Source: Shewanella jiangmenensis (GTDB lineage: Bacteria; Pseudomonadota; Gammaproteobacteria; Enterobacterales; Shewanellaceae). Taken from it: a DNA stretch of 64,000 bases. Below are positions 18,553 to 26,796 of this stretch, piece by piece; the first letter of the stretch is position 1, and each line of letters begins with the position of its first letter. The position numbers were made by a program, and so were the translations under genes. The notes below the pieces were generated by a model. That model searched no databases. It had not been told where the DNA came from and saw nothing but the letters and a program-made list of their open reading frames with translations. Where the stretch lies: NCBI RefSeq assembly GCF_018596335.1, contig NZ_JAHEPS010000002.1, positions 620,001 to 684,000 of the forward strand, in the 5' to 3' direction.

Positions 18553-20217
18553 GTGTTTTGTATTCAATGTGAGCAAACCATTCGTACCCCTGCCGGCAAC
18601 GGTTGCAGCTATGCCCAGGGCATGTGCGGCAAGCTGGCGTCTACTTCTGATCTGCAGGATCTGCTGATTTACATGCTTAAAGGGGTTTCCGCCTGGGCGG
18701 TTAAGGCCCATGAATTGGGACTGCCTCCCTCTGAGGCCGATACCTTTGTGCCCAAGGCTTTTTTTGCGACCCTGACCAATGTGAATTTCGATGACGAGCG
18801 CATCATAGCGTACGCGAAAGAGGCCGAGGCGCTGCGCAATGAGCTTAAAGCCCAATGCATTGTGGCCGCTGAAAAGAAAGGTTTGCGCCTCGAAACTCTG
18901 CCTGACAGCGCTTCTTTGTTGCTCGGCACTTCAAAGCCTGAGCTGCTGGAACAGGCAAAAGCGGCTCTGCCGAATCTGGGTAAGGACGAGATCCACGAAG
19001 ATGTGATGGCATTGAGACTGCTGTGCCTTTACGGCCTCAAAGGCGCGGCCGCCTATATGGAACATGCCCGGGTGCTTGAGCAGCAATCTGCCGAGATTGC
19101 CGCCGAGTTTCACCGTATTATGGCGTTTCTTGGCACCGACAGCGTGGATGCCGACGCCCTGCTTAAGGCCGCCATGGACATAGGTCAGCTTAACTTTAAA
19201 GTGATGGCTATGTTGGATGAGGGCGAAACCGCCGCCTTCGGGCATCCCGAGCCTACTTTGGTCAACACCAAGCCAGTGAAGGGCAAGGCCATTCTGGTAT
19301 CGGGCCACGATATGAAGGATCTGGAGCTTATTCTGCAGCAAACCGAGGGCAAGGGAGTTAACGTTTACACCCACGGTGAAATGCTGCCAGCGCTTGCATA
19401 CCCTGCATTTAAAAAGTATCCACATCTGGCGGGTAACTATGGCAGCGCCTGGCAAAATCAGCAGAAGGAATTTGCCAACTTCCCCGGCGCTGTGGTGATG
19501 ACCTCCAACTGCATTATCGACCCCAACGTGGGCCAGTATGCCGAGCGTATCTTTACCCGCAGCATTGTTGGCTGGCCGGGTGTGGTGCACCTCGATGGCG
19601 ATGACTTTTCGGTGGTGATCGATAAGGCGCTGCAACTCGAAGGTTTCTCTTATGATGAAATACCCCACCAAATCACCATAGGCTTTGCCCGCAATGCCCT
19701 GATGGCGGCGGCCCCTGCGGTGGTTGAAAACGTGAAAAATGGCAGCATCCGCCATTTCTTCCTGGTGGGCGGCTGCGACGGTGATAAGGCCGAGCGCAGT
19801 TACTTCACCGATTTTGCCAAGGCCACGCCGAAAGACAGCCTGATCCTGACCCTGGGCTGCGGTAAGTACAAATTCAACAAGTTGGACTTTGGCGATATTA
19901 ATGGCATTCCAAGACTGCTGGACATAGGTCAGTGCAACGATGCTTACTCGGCAATTCAGCTGGCACTTGCTCTGTCGGAGGTGTTCGAGTGCGATATCAA
20001 CGAGTTGCCTCTGAGTTTGGTGCTGTCCTGGTTTGAGCAAAAGGCGATAGTTATCCTGCTGACCTTATTGTCGCTGGGGGTAAAAAACATCCGCACCGGC
20101 CCAACGCCGCCAGCGTTTCTCACTCCCAACCTGCTGAAGGTGCTCGAGGATAACTTCGGCCTTAAAAATACCACCACGGTAGAGGCCGATTTGAACGCGA
20201 TTCTGAACGTCGCCTGA
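18553..20217 (+). CDS. hcp: Hybrid-cluster protein (hydroxylamine/NO reductase)
   Basis: Iron-sulfur-oxo protein that reduces nitric oxide and, in vitro, hydroxylamine, protecting cells during nitrate or nitrite respiration. 554 residues. The N-terminal cysteines (C3, C6, C18, C25) form the C-x2-C-x11-C-x6-C [2Fe-2S] pattern of the enteric class. Hybrid-cluster ligand regions include [39 protein letters not shown] and LGCGKYKFN. The start is GTG at 18553, with AAGGAG nine bases ahead and the standard FCIQCEQ beginning. An upstream in-frame ATG at 18529 overlaps the operator. Confidence 0.96.
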   Translation: MFCIQCEQTIRTPAGNGCSYAQGMCGKLASTSDLQDLLIYMLKGVSAWAVKAHELGLPPSEADTFVPKAFFATLTNVNFDDERIIAYAKEAEALRNELKAQCIVAAEKKGLRLETLPDSASLLLGTSKPELLEQAKAALPNLGKDEIHEDVMALRLLCLYGLKGAAAYMEHARVLEQQSAEIAAEFHRIMAFLGTDSVDADALLKAAMDIGQLNFKVMAMLDEGETAAFGHPEPTLVNTKPVKGKAILVSGHDMKDLELILQQTEGKGVNVYTHGEMLPALAYPAFKKYPHLAGNYGSAWQNQQKEFANFPGAVVMTSNCIIDPNVGQYAERIFTRSIVGWPGVVHLDGDDFSVVIDKALQLEGFSYDEIPHQITIGFARNALMAAAPAVVENVKNGSIRHFFLVGGCDGDKAERSYFTDFAKATPKDSLILTLGCGKYKFNKLDFGDINGIPRLLDIGQCNDAYSAIQLALALSEVFECDINELPLSLVLSWFEQKAIVILLTLLSLGVKNIRTGPTPPAFLTPNLLKVLEDNFGLKNTTTVEADLNAILNVA

Positions 20218-20226
20218 GTGGCTATA

Positions 20227-20251
20227 AGACGGCGCCATGCGCCGTCTTTTT
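20227..20251 (+). terminator. Intrinsic terminator between hcp and hcr
   Basis: Perfect 9-bp stem AGACGGCGC (20227-20235) with GCGCCGTCT (20239-20247), loop CAT, then TTTTTG. It lies inside the apparent hcp-hcr operon, so hcr expression probably depends on read-through. Confidence 0.82.
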
Positions 20252-20269
20252 GTATTGGGGAAATTATTG

Positions 20270-21370
20270 ATGAGTCATAACCGGGACGCGGCCTTACTGG
20301 CCGCCAAACCCTGGCAGGATTTGCCGCACAGCACCATTTTTCGCCTTCGCTGTATCGAACGGATTGAGGAAACCCACGATGTGGTGACCTTCCGCTTCGA
20401 CGCGCCGGGCGAGCCTGTGCGCTTTAGCTATAAACCGGGGCAATTTATCAGCCTGCTACTGGAGATTGGCGGCGAGCCGCACTGCCGGGCATATACCATC
20501 TCGTCCTCTCCCTCCAGGCCGTACAGTATCAGCATTACTGTAAAGCGGGTGACGGGAGGGAAGGTCTCCAATTATCTGATAGATAACCTAAAACCAGGGT
20601 ATGTGATGGATGCCAAGGGGCCGGCCGGTGGCTTTAATCTGGTGGATATTCCCGCCGATAGGTTTCTGTTTCTGAGTGCTGGTTGTGGCATTACGCCCAT
20701 GTTCAGCATGAGCCGTTGGCTTACGGATACCCGCATTGGCGCCGATATCGCCTTTATCCACAGTGCCAAAACCCGGGACGATATAATTTTCGGGCCCAGG
20801 CTTAAGGCGATGGCGCAAAATCATCGCAGTTTTCGCCTTGGATACCTGCTCGAAACAGGCGAGTGCCCGGATTGGGACTTTGCTTTGGCACTGCCGGGCA
20901 GGTTAACGGCAAAGGCGCTGGATCTTATGGTGAGTGACTGGCGGGAGCGTACTCTTTATGTCTGTGGTCCTGACGGCTATATGGCGGCGGTGGCGGGTAT
21001 GCTGACAGCAGCAGGCTTTGATATGGCGCGTTTTCATCAGGAGAGCTTTGGTGCTGCAACTGCCGCTACGGGAGATGAGGGTGCCGACATAGGCGAAAAC
21101 AAAGGCGAAAGCAAAGGCTTTGTGCTGACCATCGGCAATATGCTGCAACCGCTGGGGGAGAGCGGAATTTTGCTTGACGGGATTGAAGCGCTGAAATTGC
21201 CGATTATCGCAGCCTGTCGCAGTGGTGTTTGCGGTGCCTGCAAGTGTCAGGTGCTGGAAGGTGAGGTTGAACGTATATCTGAAATGACCCTGACTGAGGA
21301 TGATAAGGCAAAGGGTATGGTGCTCGCGTGCTCTACCCGTGCCCTTAGCGATGTTCGGCTTAAGCTTTAA
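20270..21370 (+). CDS. hcr: NADH oxidoreductase Hcr, partner of Hcp
   Basis: Flavin and iron-sulfur reductase that passes electrons from NADH to Hcp. The 366-residue product has a ferredoxin-reductase FAD domain (RAYTISSSPSRP, residues about 75-95), an NAD domain (SAGCGITPMFSMSRWL, VCGPDGYMAAV) and a C-terminal [2Fe-2S] domain with CRSGVCGACKCQVLEGEV. ATG 20270 is chosen because an earlier in-frame ATG (20237) lies inside the terminator hairpin. A Gly/Glu/Lys stretch (DEGADIGENKGESKG) links the NAD and ferredoxin domains. Confidence 0.93.
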   Translation: MSHNRDAALLAAKPWQDLPHSTIFRLRCIERIEETHDVVTFRFDAPGEPVRFSYKPGQFISLLLEIGGEPHCRAYTISSSPSRPYSISITVKRVTGGKVSNYLIDNLKPGYVMDAKGPAGGFNLVDIPADRFLFLSAGCGITPMFSMSRWLTDTRIGADIAFIHSAKTRDDIIFGPRLKAMAQNHRSFRLGYLLETGECPDWDFALALPGRLTAKALDLMVSDWRERTLYVCGPDGYMAAVAGMLTAAGFDMARFHQESFGAATAATGDEGADIGENKGESKGFVLTIGNMLQPLGESGILLDGIEALKLPIIAACRSGVCGACKCQVLEGEVERISEMTLTEDDKAKGMVLACSTRALSDVRLKL

Positions 21371-21516
21371 GTCAGTATGCTGAAATATACTTGGCTTTTC
21401 GCGGGCCTTGGTTGCGCTTTTACCGATGGGAAAGTAAGGTTAATTCAGGGCCGCAAACAAGTTGCTTGCTAACGGTTCATTTTTACCGCCCCTTGTCAGT
21501 ACTACCGGAGCACACC

Positions 21517-21888
21517 ATGGCCCAGTTGAGTTTGCCCCACACCACCGCCCAGGACACCAGCCTTATCCACATCCAATATGGCCTGATGAGCGCCTTTGTG
21601 TTGCTGCTGCCGGTGATGATTGCGCTGCTGCTGAATTTGTCACTGCGCAAAAGTGACTGCTGCGCGATATGCGTGACGCACCTGAAATGGCAGCGAAACT
21701 CAATGTTGGGATTGGTCTTTGGTGCTGCACTTTGGTACTGGCTTCCCAGCGGCTGGCTTGCGGCATCCGTGCTTGTGGGAGTGCTTGCCTGGTTTGTACT
21801 CAGGATAGTGAAGGGCTGGGTCAGTTTGATTGATGGGGTGGCCATTCAGCCGCCGCGCAGTCAGGTAGCAGCAAGCTCGATTGACTGA
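21517..21888 (+). CDS. Small membrane protein, DUF4870-like
   Basis: A 123-residue protein with three hydrophobic segments (about residues 22-42, 63-77 and 80-98). The THLKWQRNSMLGLV stretch followed by WFVLRIVKGWVSLIDG resembles a family of small bacterial membrane proteins whose members carry a HFRWQIRTFW...RVVKGWL.L.DG pattern. No function is known. Start at ATG 21517 (CCGGAG upstream); the frame is open further upstream to 21391 but that part is not protein-like. No operon partner: hcr ends 146 bases before and pheA converges. Confidence 0.62.
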   Translation: MAQLSLPHTTAQDTSLIHIQYGLMSAFVLLLPVMIALLLNLSLRKSDCCAICVTHLKWQRNSMLGLVFGAALWYWLPSGWLAASVLVGVLAWFVLRIVKGWVSLIDGVAIQPPRSQVAASSID

Positions 21889-21930
21889 GCGGAATGAATC
21901 GGGGCCAAATCAGTTCAATCAGATTGGTTA

Positions 21931-22004
21931 AATCAGCATTGGTTCAATCAGCATTGGTTCAATCAGCATTGGTTCAATCAGCATTGGTTCAATCAGCATT
22001 GGTT
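21931..22004 (+). repeat. Tandem 15-bp repeat array
   Basis: AATCAGCATTGGTTC is repeated exactly at 21931, 21946, 21961 and 21976, with a fifth copy at 21991 lacking its last base. A degenerate copy precedes it (about 21916-21930). It lies between two convergent genes, upstream of the shared terminator. Confidence 0.95.
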
Positions 22005-22048
22005 AGACAACGCTAGGATAAGCGCAAAATTAGCACACCAGATACACC

Positions 22049-22073
22049 AAAGGGGCCCGTTGGCCCCTTTTCC
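22049..22073 (+). terminator. Bidirectional intrinsic terminator
   Basis: AAAGGGGCC (22049-22057), loop CGTT, GGCCCCTTT (22062-22070), then T. It serves both the 21517 gene (+) and pheA (-). Confidence 0.8.
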
Positions 22074-22117
22074 ATTGGTACTGTCAGTTATCAGGTTCCG
22101 TCAGTCAGCTGGTGAAG

Positions 22118-24091
22118 TCAGATAAAAAACTGGCGTAGGGTTTCGCCGATATGATTGTCGGCTATCGGGGCGTCCAGGGTTACATCCAGTACCAAACCAT
22201 CGGCGCCAAGGTGTTTAACAGCCTTAGCCTGCCGTGGGCAGGCATCCGCGCTGACCGCATAACTTGGATTTACCAGCACCGGCAGGTGGCTTCTCGCTTT
22301 AAGCTCCACCAAGCCCGCCAAATCGAGCGTCGCAAGGCTGCTGCTCTTAAAGCTGCTCACGCCGGATTCACACAGCATCAGCTGCTGATTGCCTGCGCCT
22401 AATATGATATCGGCCGCGCCAAGCAGCTCGTCGATGTCGGCCATGGTGTTGCGCTCAAGTACCACCGGCAGATGCAGTTTACCCACGCGCTCAAGCAGCG
22501 GCCGGTTGAACATCTGTTTGCCCTTGATGAGGATAAGCTCGACCCGTGAGAGGGCATGTTCAAGCTCCTCTTCCTTATCGATTGCGGCGGCCGTGATAAG
22601 GCCAAACTTCTCAGCCGCTTTGGCGCAGGCATCCAGCGCCTTGGCGGGGTTTGGCTGCTCAGCGAGCTGACTTAACACTAAACCGGCAAACCCTGCGGCC
22701 TTGATCTGCTTAAGAAAGGGCTCAAAGCCTTCCAGGGTTTGCGGCAGCGGCAGCTGCGCCAGCGCACCGGTATGGCCGTTGCCAAGAAGCAGTGAACCAG
22801 CCACAGCCTCACTGAGGCTTGCTTTGTAAGCGAGGCTGTGACGTGCAGGCTCGGCGGCGCTTGGGTGTGGTTTTGTAGCTGGCGGCGCATCTGCGCGAAA
22901 ATGCTCAGGCTCAATCAACAGCTGGGCGTTCGACAGCTGGGTCGGCGCCACGGTTTCACAGGGATAGCAGCCCAGCACCTTGATAAAGCGGGTGATGCGC
23001 TCAAGCTCTTTGAGTGCCAGCTGCATCGGCGGGCTTGCCAGATTGGCATCAATGTCGAGGTAAAACATCTCTTCCCACGGCGTGCCGGGAATAGGGCGGC
23101 TCTCGAGCTTACTCATGTTGAGGTTGTTGGCTTTGAGCACCAGCAGGGCTTCTACCAGGGCGCCGGGTTTCTGGCCGGTAGCCATGATTAGGGTGCACTT
23201 GGCAGGCAGCTGCTCAGGAACCGCCACGGCCTTACGGGCCACCACGATAAAGCGGCTCTGGTTGACCTTTTGGTTGGCAAGACCCTTTTCAATGGCTTCG
23301 AGCTGATAGAGCGCGCCGCCTTCGGCGCTGCCAATGGCGGCGACATCGTTGCCTGCAGCGGCCTGCACCTTTTCCATGGCTTCGGCGCTGGAGGCGCAGT
23401 ACTCAAGTCTCACGCCCGGATGGCGGGCAAGATAGCGGCTGCACTGGCTGATGGGCTGCGGATGGGCATACAGGGTCTTGATATCGCTTGCTTTGGTGCC
23501 GGGTTTGGCAAGTAAGCAGTGGCCCACTTCGATGGTGGTTTCACCGACGATGGCAAGGCTGGTGTGCTGCAGCACATCGTACACTTCGTTGATGGAGCCG
23601 GACGAAGTGTTCTCAATTGGCAAAAAGCCATAATCGGCATGGCCGGATTCCACCGCTTGCACGATTTCATCAAAACTCTGGCAGCCCAAATCCACCATGT
23701 CCACCTGACGGCGCTGGCAATAACGGTTGGCGGCAAGGTAAGAGTAAGAGCCACGGGCGCCAAGGTACGCGATGCAATACTGCTGCTTTTGAGTCTCGGG
23801 GTTGGCACGGCCATGGAGATAGGCCTGCTGATTGAGCACTGAGTCTTCGATAATGCTCTGGTACAGCTGCATCACAAAATGGGGATCCAGCCCTTGCTCA
23901 CGACCTTTTTGCACCAAACGTGCGAGCAGCTCGCGCTCGCGCTGGGTGTCCCGCACCGGCCGTACATCCACTTCTTTGCTGCGCGCCACTTCCAGACTCA
24001 GCTCACGCCGTCTGGCCAGCAGTTGCAGCACAGTGTTGTCGATGTCGGTGATTTGCTCCCGGGTTTCGCTCAGGGGCTGTGGTTTATCCAT
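22118..24091 (-). CDS. pheA: Chorismate mutase / prephenate dehydratase with C-terminal DAHP-synthase-like domain
   Basis: P-protein of phenylalanine synthesis: chorismate to prephenate to phenylpyruvate. 657 residues, against about 385 for E. coli PheA. Order: chorismate mutase (1-90), prephenate dehydratase (about 104-285), ACT domain (about 298-375) with GALV (310-313) and ESRP (330-333) for phenylalanine binding. A Pro/Ala-rich linker (400-420) follows, then an extra domain (about 425-657). The extra domain resembles type I-beta DAHP synthase (GAGNQQLMLCESG, TLDLAGLVEL, SHLPVLVNPSYA), but GPCSxE and the Lys/Arg substrate motifs are gone and the metal-ligand His is Tyr611. The dehydratase TRF motif reads SRF (279-281). 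Preceded by a leader peptide and attenuator. Confidence 0.95.
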   Translation of the reverse strand: MDKPQPLSETREQITDIDNTVLQLLARRRELSLEVARSKEVDVRPVRDTQRERELLARLVQKGREQGLDPHFVMQLYQSIIEDSVLNQQAYLHGRANPETQKQQYCIAYLGARGSYSYLAANRYCQRRQVDMVDLGCQSFDEIVQAVESGHADYGFLPIENTSSGSINEVYDVLQHTSLAIVGETTIEVGHCLLAKPGTKASDIKTLYAHPQPISQCSRYLARHPGVRLEYCASSAEAMEKVQAAAGNDVAAIGSAEGGALYQLEAIEKGLANQKVNQSRFIVVARKAVAVPEQLPAKCTLIMATGQKPGALVEALLVLKANNLNMSKLESRPIPGTPWEEMFYLDIDANLASPPMQLALKELERITRFIKVLGCYPCETVAPTQLSNAQLLIEPEHFRADAPPATKPHPSAAEPARHSLAYKASLSEAVAGSLLLGNGHTGALAQLPLPQTLEGFEPFLKQIKAAGFAGLVLSQLAEQPNPAKALDACAKAAEKFGLITAAAIDKEEELEHALSRVELILIKGKQMFNRPLLERVGKLHLPVVLERNTMADIDELLGAADIILGAGNQQLMLCESGVSSFKSSSLATLDLAGLVELKARSHLPVLVNPSYAVSADACPRQAKAVKHLGADGLVLDVTLDAPIADNHIGETLRQFFI

Positions 24092-24130
24092 ACTGACCTC
24101 TGTTTTTGAATTACTGCATCGCCATCCAAC

Positions 24131-24161
24131 AAAAAAGCCTCCCTTTTTTGGAGGGAGGCTT
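24131..24161 (-). terminator. pheA attenuator terminator
   Basis: On the minus strand AAGCCTCCC, a 9-base loop, GGGAGGCTT, then T4. It lies between the Phe-rich leader peptide and pheA and ends 40 bases before the pheA start, the expected place for an attenuator. Confidence 0.85.
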
Positions 24162-24181
24162 TTGAATTTTCACTTTCGTTT

Positions 24182-24256
24182 TTACACAGAAAATCCGCCT
24201 CCACAGGGGAAGTGAATAAAAAAGAAAGTAAAAACGGCGAATACGAATGTGTTCAT
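24182..24256 (-). CDS. pheL: pheA leader peptide
   Basis: A 24-codon frame on the minus strand reading MNTFVFAVFTFF then FIHFPCGGGFSV. Eight of 24 residues are Phe, including a run of three. AAGGGCC precedes the ATG. Placed just before an intrinsic terminator and pheA, this is a transcription attenuation leader: slow reading of Phe codons would favour read-through. It is too short for ordinary gene calling. Confidence 0.9.
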   Translation of the reverse strand: MNTFVFAVFTFFFIHFPCGGGFSV

Positions 24257-24324
24257 GGCCCTTAAAACTAATGGTCGATGCCGGGGGTGTCAATCAAAAA
24301 ATAATCAGGTGTGCAATAAAATGA

Positions 24325-24346
24325 AAGCGCACCCGAAGGTGCGCTT
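24325..24346 (-). terminator. Intrinsic terminator after raiA
   Basis: AAGCGCACC (24325-24333), loop CGAA, GGTGCGCTT (24338-24346). On the minus strand it is followed by TCATTTTATT. Confidence 0.75.
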
Positions 24347-24366
24347 AGGCGTGAGACTAATTGCGG

Positions 24367-24720
24367 TCAAGCTGCGTATTCCTCCTCGTAGTCATCATCC
24401 AAGTCGGCTTCCTCGACAACCTCTGCGGTGTCAGTGCGCTTGGCTTCGGGTTTGTGGATCAGGCGATTAAGCTGCTTCTCGAGCTTCTGTCCCATGGCCG
24501 TAATGGCTGCATACAGGTTTTCATGCTTCGCCTGGGCAAATAAATCTCCTTGTGGCACGCCTACTGAGGCTTCAATCTTAAAGAGGGCTTTCTCCTGGCT
24601 GATAATCACATGGGGATTAATCAGCTGCACATCCAGACGGGATAACTTCTCAAAACGGCTCTCTACACGTTCACGGATGGGAGCAGTAACTTCGAACTGT
24701 TTGCTGGTAATTTTCAACAT
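24367..24720 (-). CDS. raiA: Ribosome-associated inhibitor / hibernation factor (RaiA/HPF family)
   Basis: Small protein that binds the 30S decoding region and stops translation in stationary phase or cold. 117 residues with the S30AE fold (MLKITSKQFEVTAPIRERVESRFEKL). It ends in an acidic tail (EVVEEADLDDDYEEEYAA), which is closer to YfiA than to short HPF. ATG 24720 has GAGGT upstream and gives the conventional start. Located beside pheA, as yfiA is in E. coli. Confidence 0.93.
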   Translation of the reverse strand: MLKITSKQFEVTAPIRERVESRFEKLSRLDVQLINPHVIISQEKALFKIEASVGVPQGDLFAQAKHENLYAAITAMGQKLEKQLNRLIHKPEAKRTDTAEVVEEADLDDDYEEEYAA

Positions 24721-25009
24721 ATTGTCGAACCTCTTTTTGTTTCCGTGACTCCAGACTACCAAGCTGCCCAAGCAAAGTCGTGAACAAAATCACGTTTTTT
24801 CAAGGCGATATTTTCGTTCGCTTCATATTTGAGCGCTTGGTTAAAAATGCGGGAATTTGCCCCGAAAAGGCTTGAACCCCTGGGAAAAGGGGCGCATATT
24901 CGAATGGATAACTCACCCCTGCTTACATTCCTTTTCTTCTCTTTCCCTCCTGATTTGATTACCATCCCGATACTTTTTCAGGCGGTTTGCAGAGTGTTCG
25001 GAGGTTGTA

Positions 25010-25678
25010 ATGACACACGCCAGGGTGTGGGATTTGCCGACAAGGCTGTTTCATTGGTTGATGGTAGCGCTGCTTGGCCTGCTGTGGTGGAGTGCCGAGG
25101 TCGGTGAGATGCAGTGGCATCAGGTGTTTGCTTATGCACTGATGGCGCTGGTCCTGTTCAGGCTGCTGTGGGGCTTTATTGGCAGCGATACGGCCAGATT
25201 CAACCATTTCCTGCATCATCCGTTAACCGTTATTCAGTATGCCAAAGCCGCAGCCAGCAAAGGTGTTAAAGGCCATCATGGCCATAATCCGCTGGGTGGT
25301 TACATGGTCATGACCATGCTGCTGGTGCTGCTGGTGCAGCTTGGCAGCGGACTTTTTGCCACCGATGAGGTGTTTACCGAAGGGCCGCTGGTGAGCATGG
25401 TCAGCAGTGACACCGCCTCCTGGCTCACCTGGCTGCACAAGCGCAATTTCGATTTGCTGCTTATTCTTGCGGCGGTACATGTGCTGGCGGTCGTTGCGCA
25501 TATCATCAAGGGTGACCGATTGCTCGGCGCCATGTTTACCGGCAAGCGACACAGGGATGATATAGGTGTGAATGAGAGCCTTTCGTTTGCGCCGCTGTGG
25601 AAAGCCTTGGTGCTGTTGGCGCTGGTGCTGGCTCCTGTGGGCTACCTTTTGCTGTGGCCGTCCGTTAAAGGTCTTTGA
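25010..25678 (+). CDS. b-type cytochrome (cytochrome b561 / Ni-hydrogenase type)
   Basis: Inner-membrane di-haem cytochrome of 222 residues. VWDLPTRLFHWLMVALL at the N-terminus, HQVFAYALMALVLFRLLWGFIGSDTARF, and later HVLAVVAHIIKGDRL provide the His ligands of the family. Four membrane segments are visible plus a C-terminal anchor. Such proteins usually hand quinol electrons to periplasmic c-type cytochromes. The gene converges on a cytochrome c' gene, so the two may be redox partners (inference). Start ATG 25010, preceded by CGGAGG. Confidence 0.88.
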   Translation: MTHARVWDLPTRLFHWLMVALLGLLWWSAEVGEMQWHQVFAYALMALVLFRLLWGFIGSDTARFNHFLHHPLTVIQYAKAAASKGVKGHHGHNPLGGYMVMTMLLVLLVQLGSGLFATDEVFTEGPLVSMVSSDTASWLTWLHKRNFDLLLILAAVHVLAVVAHIIKGDRLLGAMFTGKRHRDDIGVNESLSFAPLWKALVLLALVLAPVGYLLLWPSVKGL

Positions 25679-25711
25679 TTAATAAGCTAAAATTAGCAAG
25701 ATTAAATAAAC

Positions 25712-25737
25712 AAAAAGCCTGCGATTGCAGGCTTTTT
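25712..25737 (+). terminator. Bidirectional intrinsic terminator
   Basis: AAAAAGCCTGC (25712-25722), loop GATT, GCAGGCTTTTT (25727-25737). Shared by the cytochrome b gene (+) and the cytochrome c' gene (-). Confidence 0.85.
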
Positions 25738-25755
25738 TGTCATACAAGCAAGGGA

Positions 25756-26199
25756 TTAGTCTTTCTTGTAGTTATCGTGACAACCTTTACAGCTCTTGCC
25801 TGTGTTGGCAAAGGCAGCCTTGATAGCGTCTTTGTCGCCACCTTTGGCCACTTCAGCCAGCTTGGCGGCGTTGTCCTGGAACTCGGTCATGCGGCTGTCG
25901 AAATCGGCTTTGTTTTCCCAAATCTTTGGCAGCGCATCGGTTTTACCCTTGTCTGAGCCATCGATAAAGCCTTCGGCTGGCAGCTTGGACAGGGCGGCGA
26001 CGTTGGCAGCGCGCTGGGCGAATACGTCGGCGTTAAATTCCTTTTTGCCTTTGAGCATGGCGCTCATATCGCCAAATTGATAAGCGATCAGGCCAAAGGC
26101 TGATTCGCGATAGTGAATGGCGTCGTCGGTGCTCTCAAAGTTGTTGGCAGTGGCGCCGAAAGCGGCCAGAGCGCTCAAGCAAAGCAGTACTTTTTTCAT
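25756..26199 (-). CDS. Cytochrome c'
   Basis: Periplasmic c-type cytochrome of 147 residues, predicted four-helix bundle. Signal peptide (MKKVLLCLSALAAFGATA) and a single C-terminal haem motif CKGCH followed by DNYKKD, as in the cytochrome c'/c556 family. Cytochromes c' bind nitric oxide and some confer NO resistance. AAGGATGAATAACA precedes the start. Convergent with the b-type cytochrome. Confidence 0.93.
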   Translation of the reverse strand: MKKVLLCLSALAAFGATANNFESTDDAIHYRESAFGLIAYQFGDMSAMLKGKKEFNADVFAQRAANVAALSKLPAEGFIDGSDKGKTDALPKIWENKADFDSRMTEFQDNAAKLAEVAKGGDKDAIKAAFANTGKSCKGCHDNYKKD

Positions 26200-26385
26200 T
26201 GTTATTCATCCTTGTGCAAAATGATTCAAGGGAGTAAAGCGCCCCATTCTACCTGTATCGGCAATAAACTAAACAGCGCAATTTGTTAGATTTTGTAAGG
26301 TGGCGGCCAAGTGCAGGGGATTTGTTTGTCTATGGCGGCCTTGATACACTCTGGCACGACAAAGGCACCTGAATAAGAGGACAAT

Positions 26386-26682
26386 ATGCGGGCATCCTGG
26401 GATCTGGTAATCGAAAAAATTCTGACCCATCCGGACAAAAGCGAGTTGGTGACTCTGTTTCAATTGCTGCTGACCGAGGAAGAGCGCGGCGCCATTGCCG
26501 GCCGGCTCAAGGTGTTTCAATTACTGCTGGCCGGCGAGCTGAGTCAGCGGCAAATCGCAGCTGAATACCAAATCAGTATTGCAACCATTACCCGCTGCTC
26601 CAATTACTTAAAGCACATGACGGACGCAGAGCGCGCCGCCATTGCCAATCTTATCGTTACTGAGCCAACTGACATTCGCTGA
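26386..26682 (+). CDS. trpR: Trp operon repressor TrpR
   Basis: Tryptophan-binding helix-turn-helix repressor, 98 residues. LTEEERGAIAGRLKVFQLLL and the recognition region SQRQIAAEYQISIATITRCSN match TrpR closely, including the GISIATITR-like motif (here QISIATITR). AAGAGG lies ahead of the ATG. It controls trp genes elsewhere; no trp genes are in this window. Confidence 0.95.
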   Translation: MRASWDLVIEKILTHPDKSELVTLFQLLLTEEERGAIAGRLKVFQLLLAGELSQRQIAAEYQISIATITRCSNYLKHMTDAERAAIANLIVTEPTDIR

Positions 26683-26796
26683 GCCTTGCGGCTGCATGCT
26701 TTTGTTGCTGATTGTGCTACTGGTTGTGTTACTGCTGCGCCTTGAGGTTCAGACAGCCTGAACGTGCAGGTACCTTCACCTGTCTACTGATGCCTG

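Noticed and set aside
18931..20040. Minus-strand open frame of 369 codons inside hcp
   Set aside because: Complete overlap with hcp; no RBS, no motif; typical shadow frame.
20237..20269. Upstream ATG start for hcr
   Set aside because: The ATG lies in the loop of an intrinsic terminator and lacks an RBS; ATG 20270 fits better.
21931..22004. CRISPR array
   Set aside because: The 15-bp units are directly adjacent with no spacers and no cas genes are present.
24265..24293. TTGACA/TAGTTT as the pheL promoter
   Set aside because: The spacing is right (17) but the start point would fall almost on the pheL ATG, leaving no room for the RBS.
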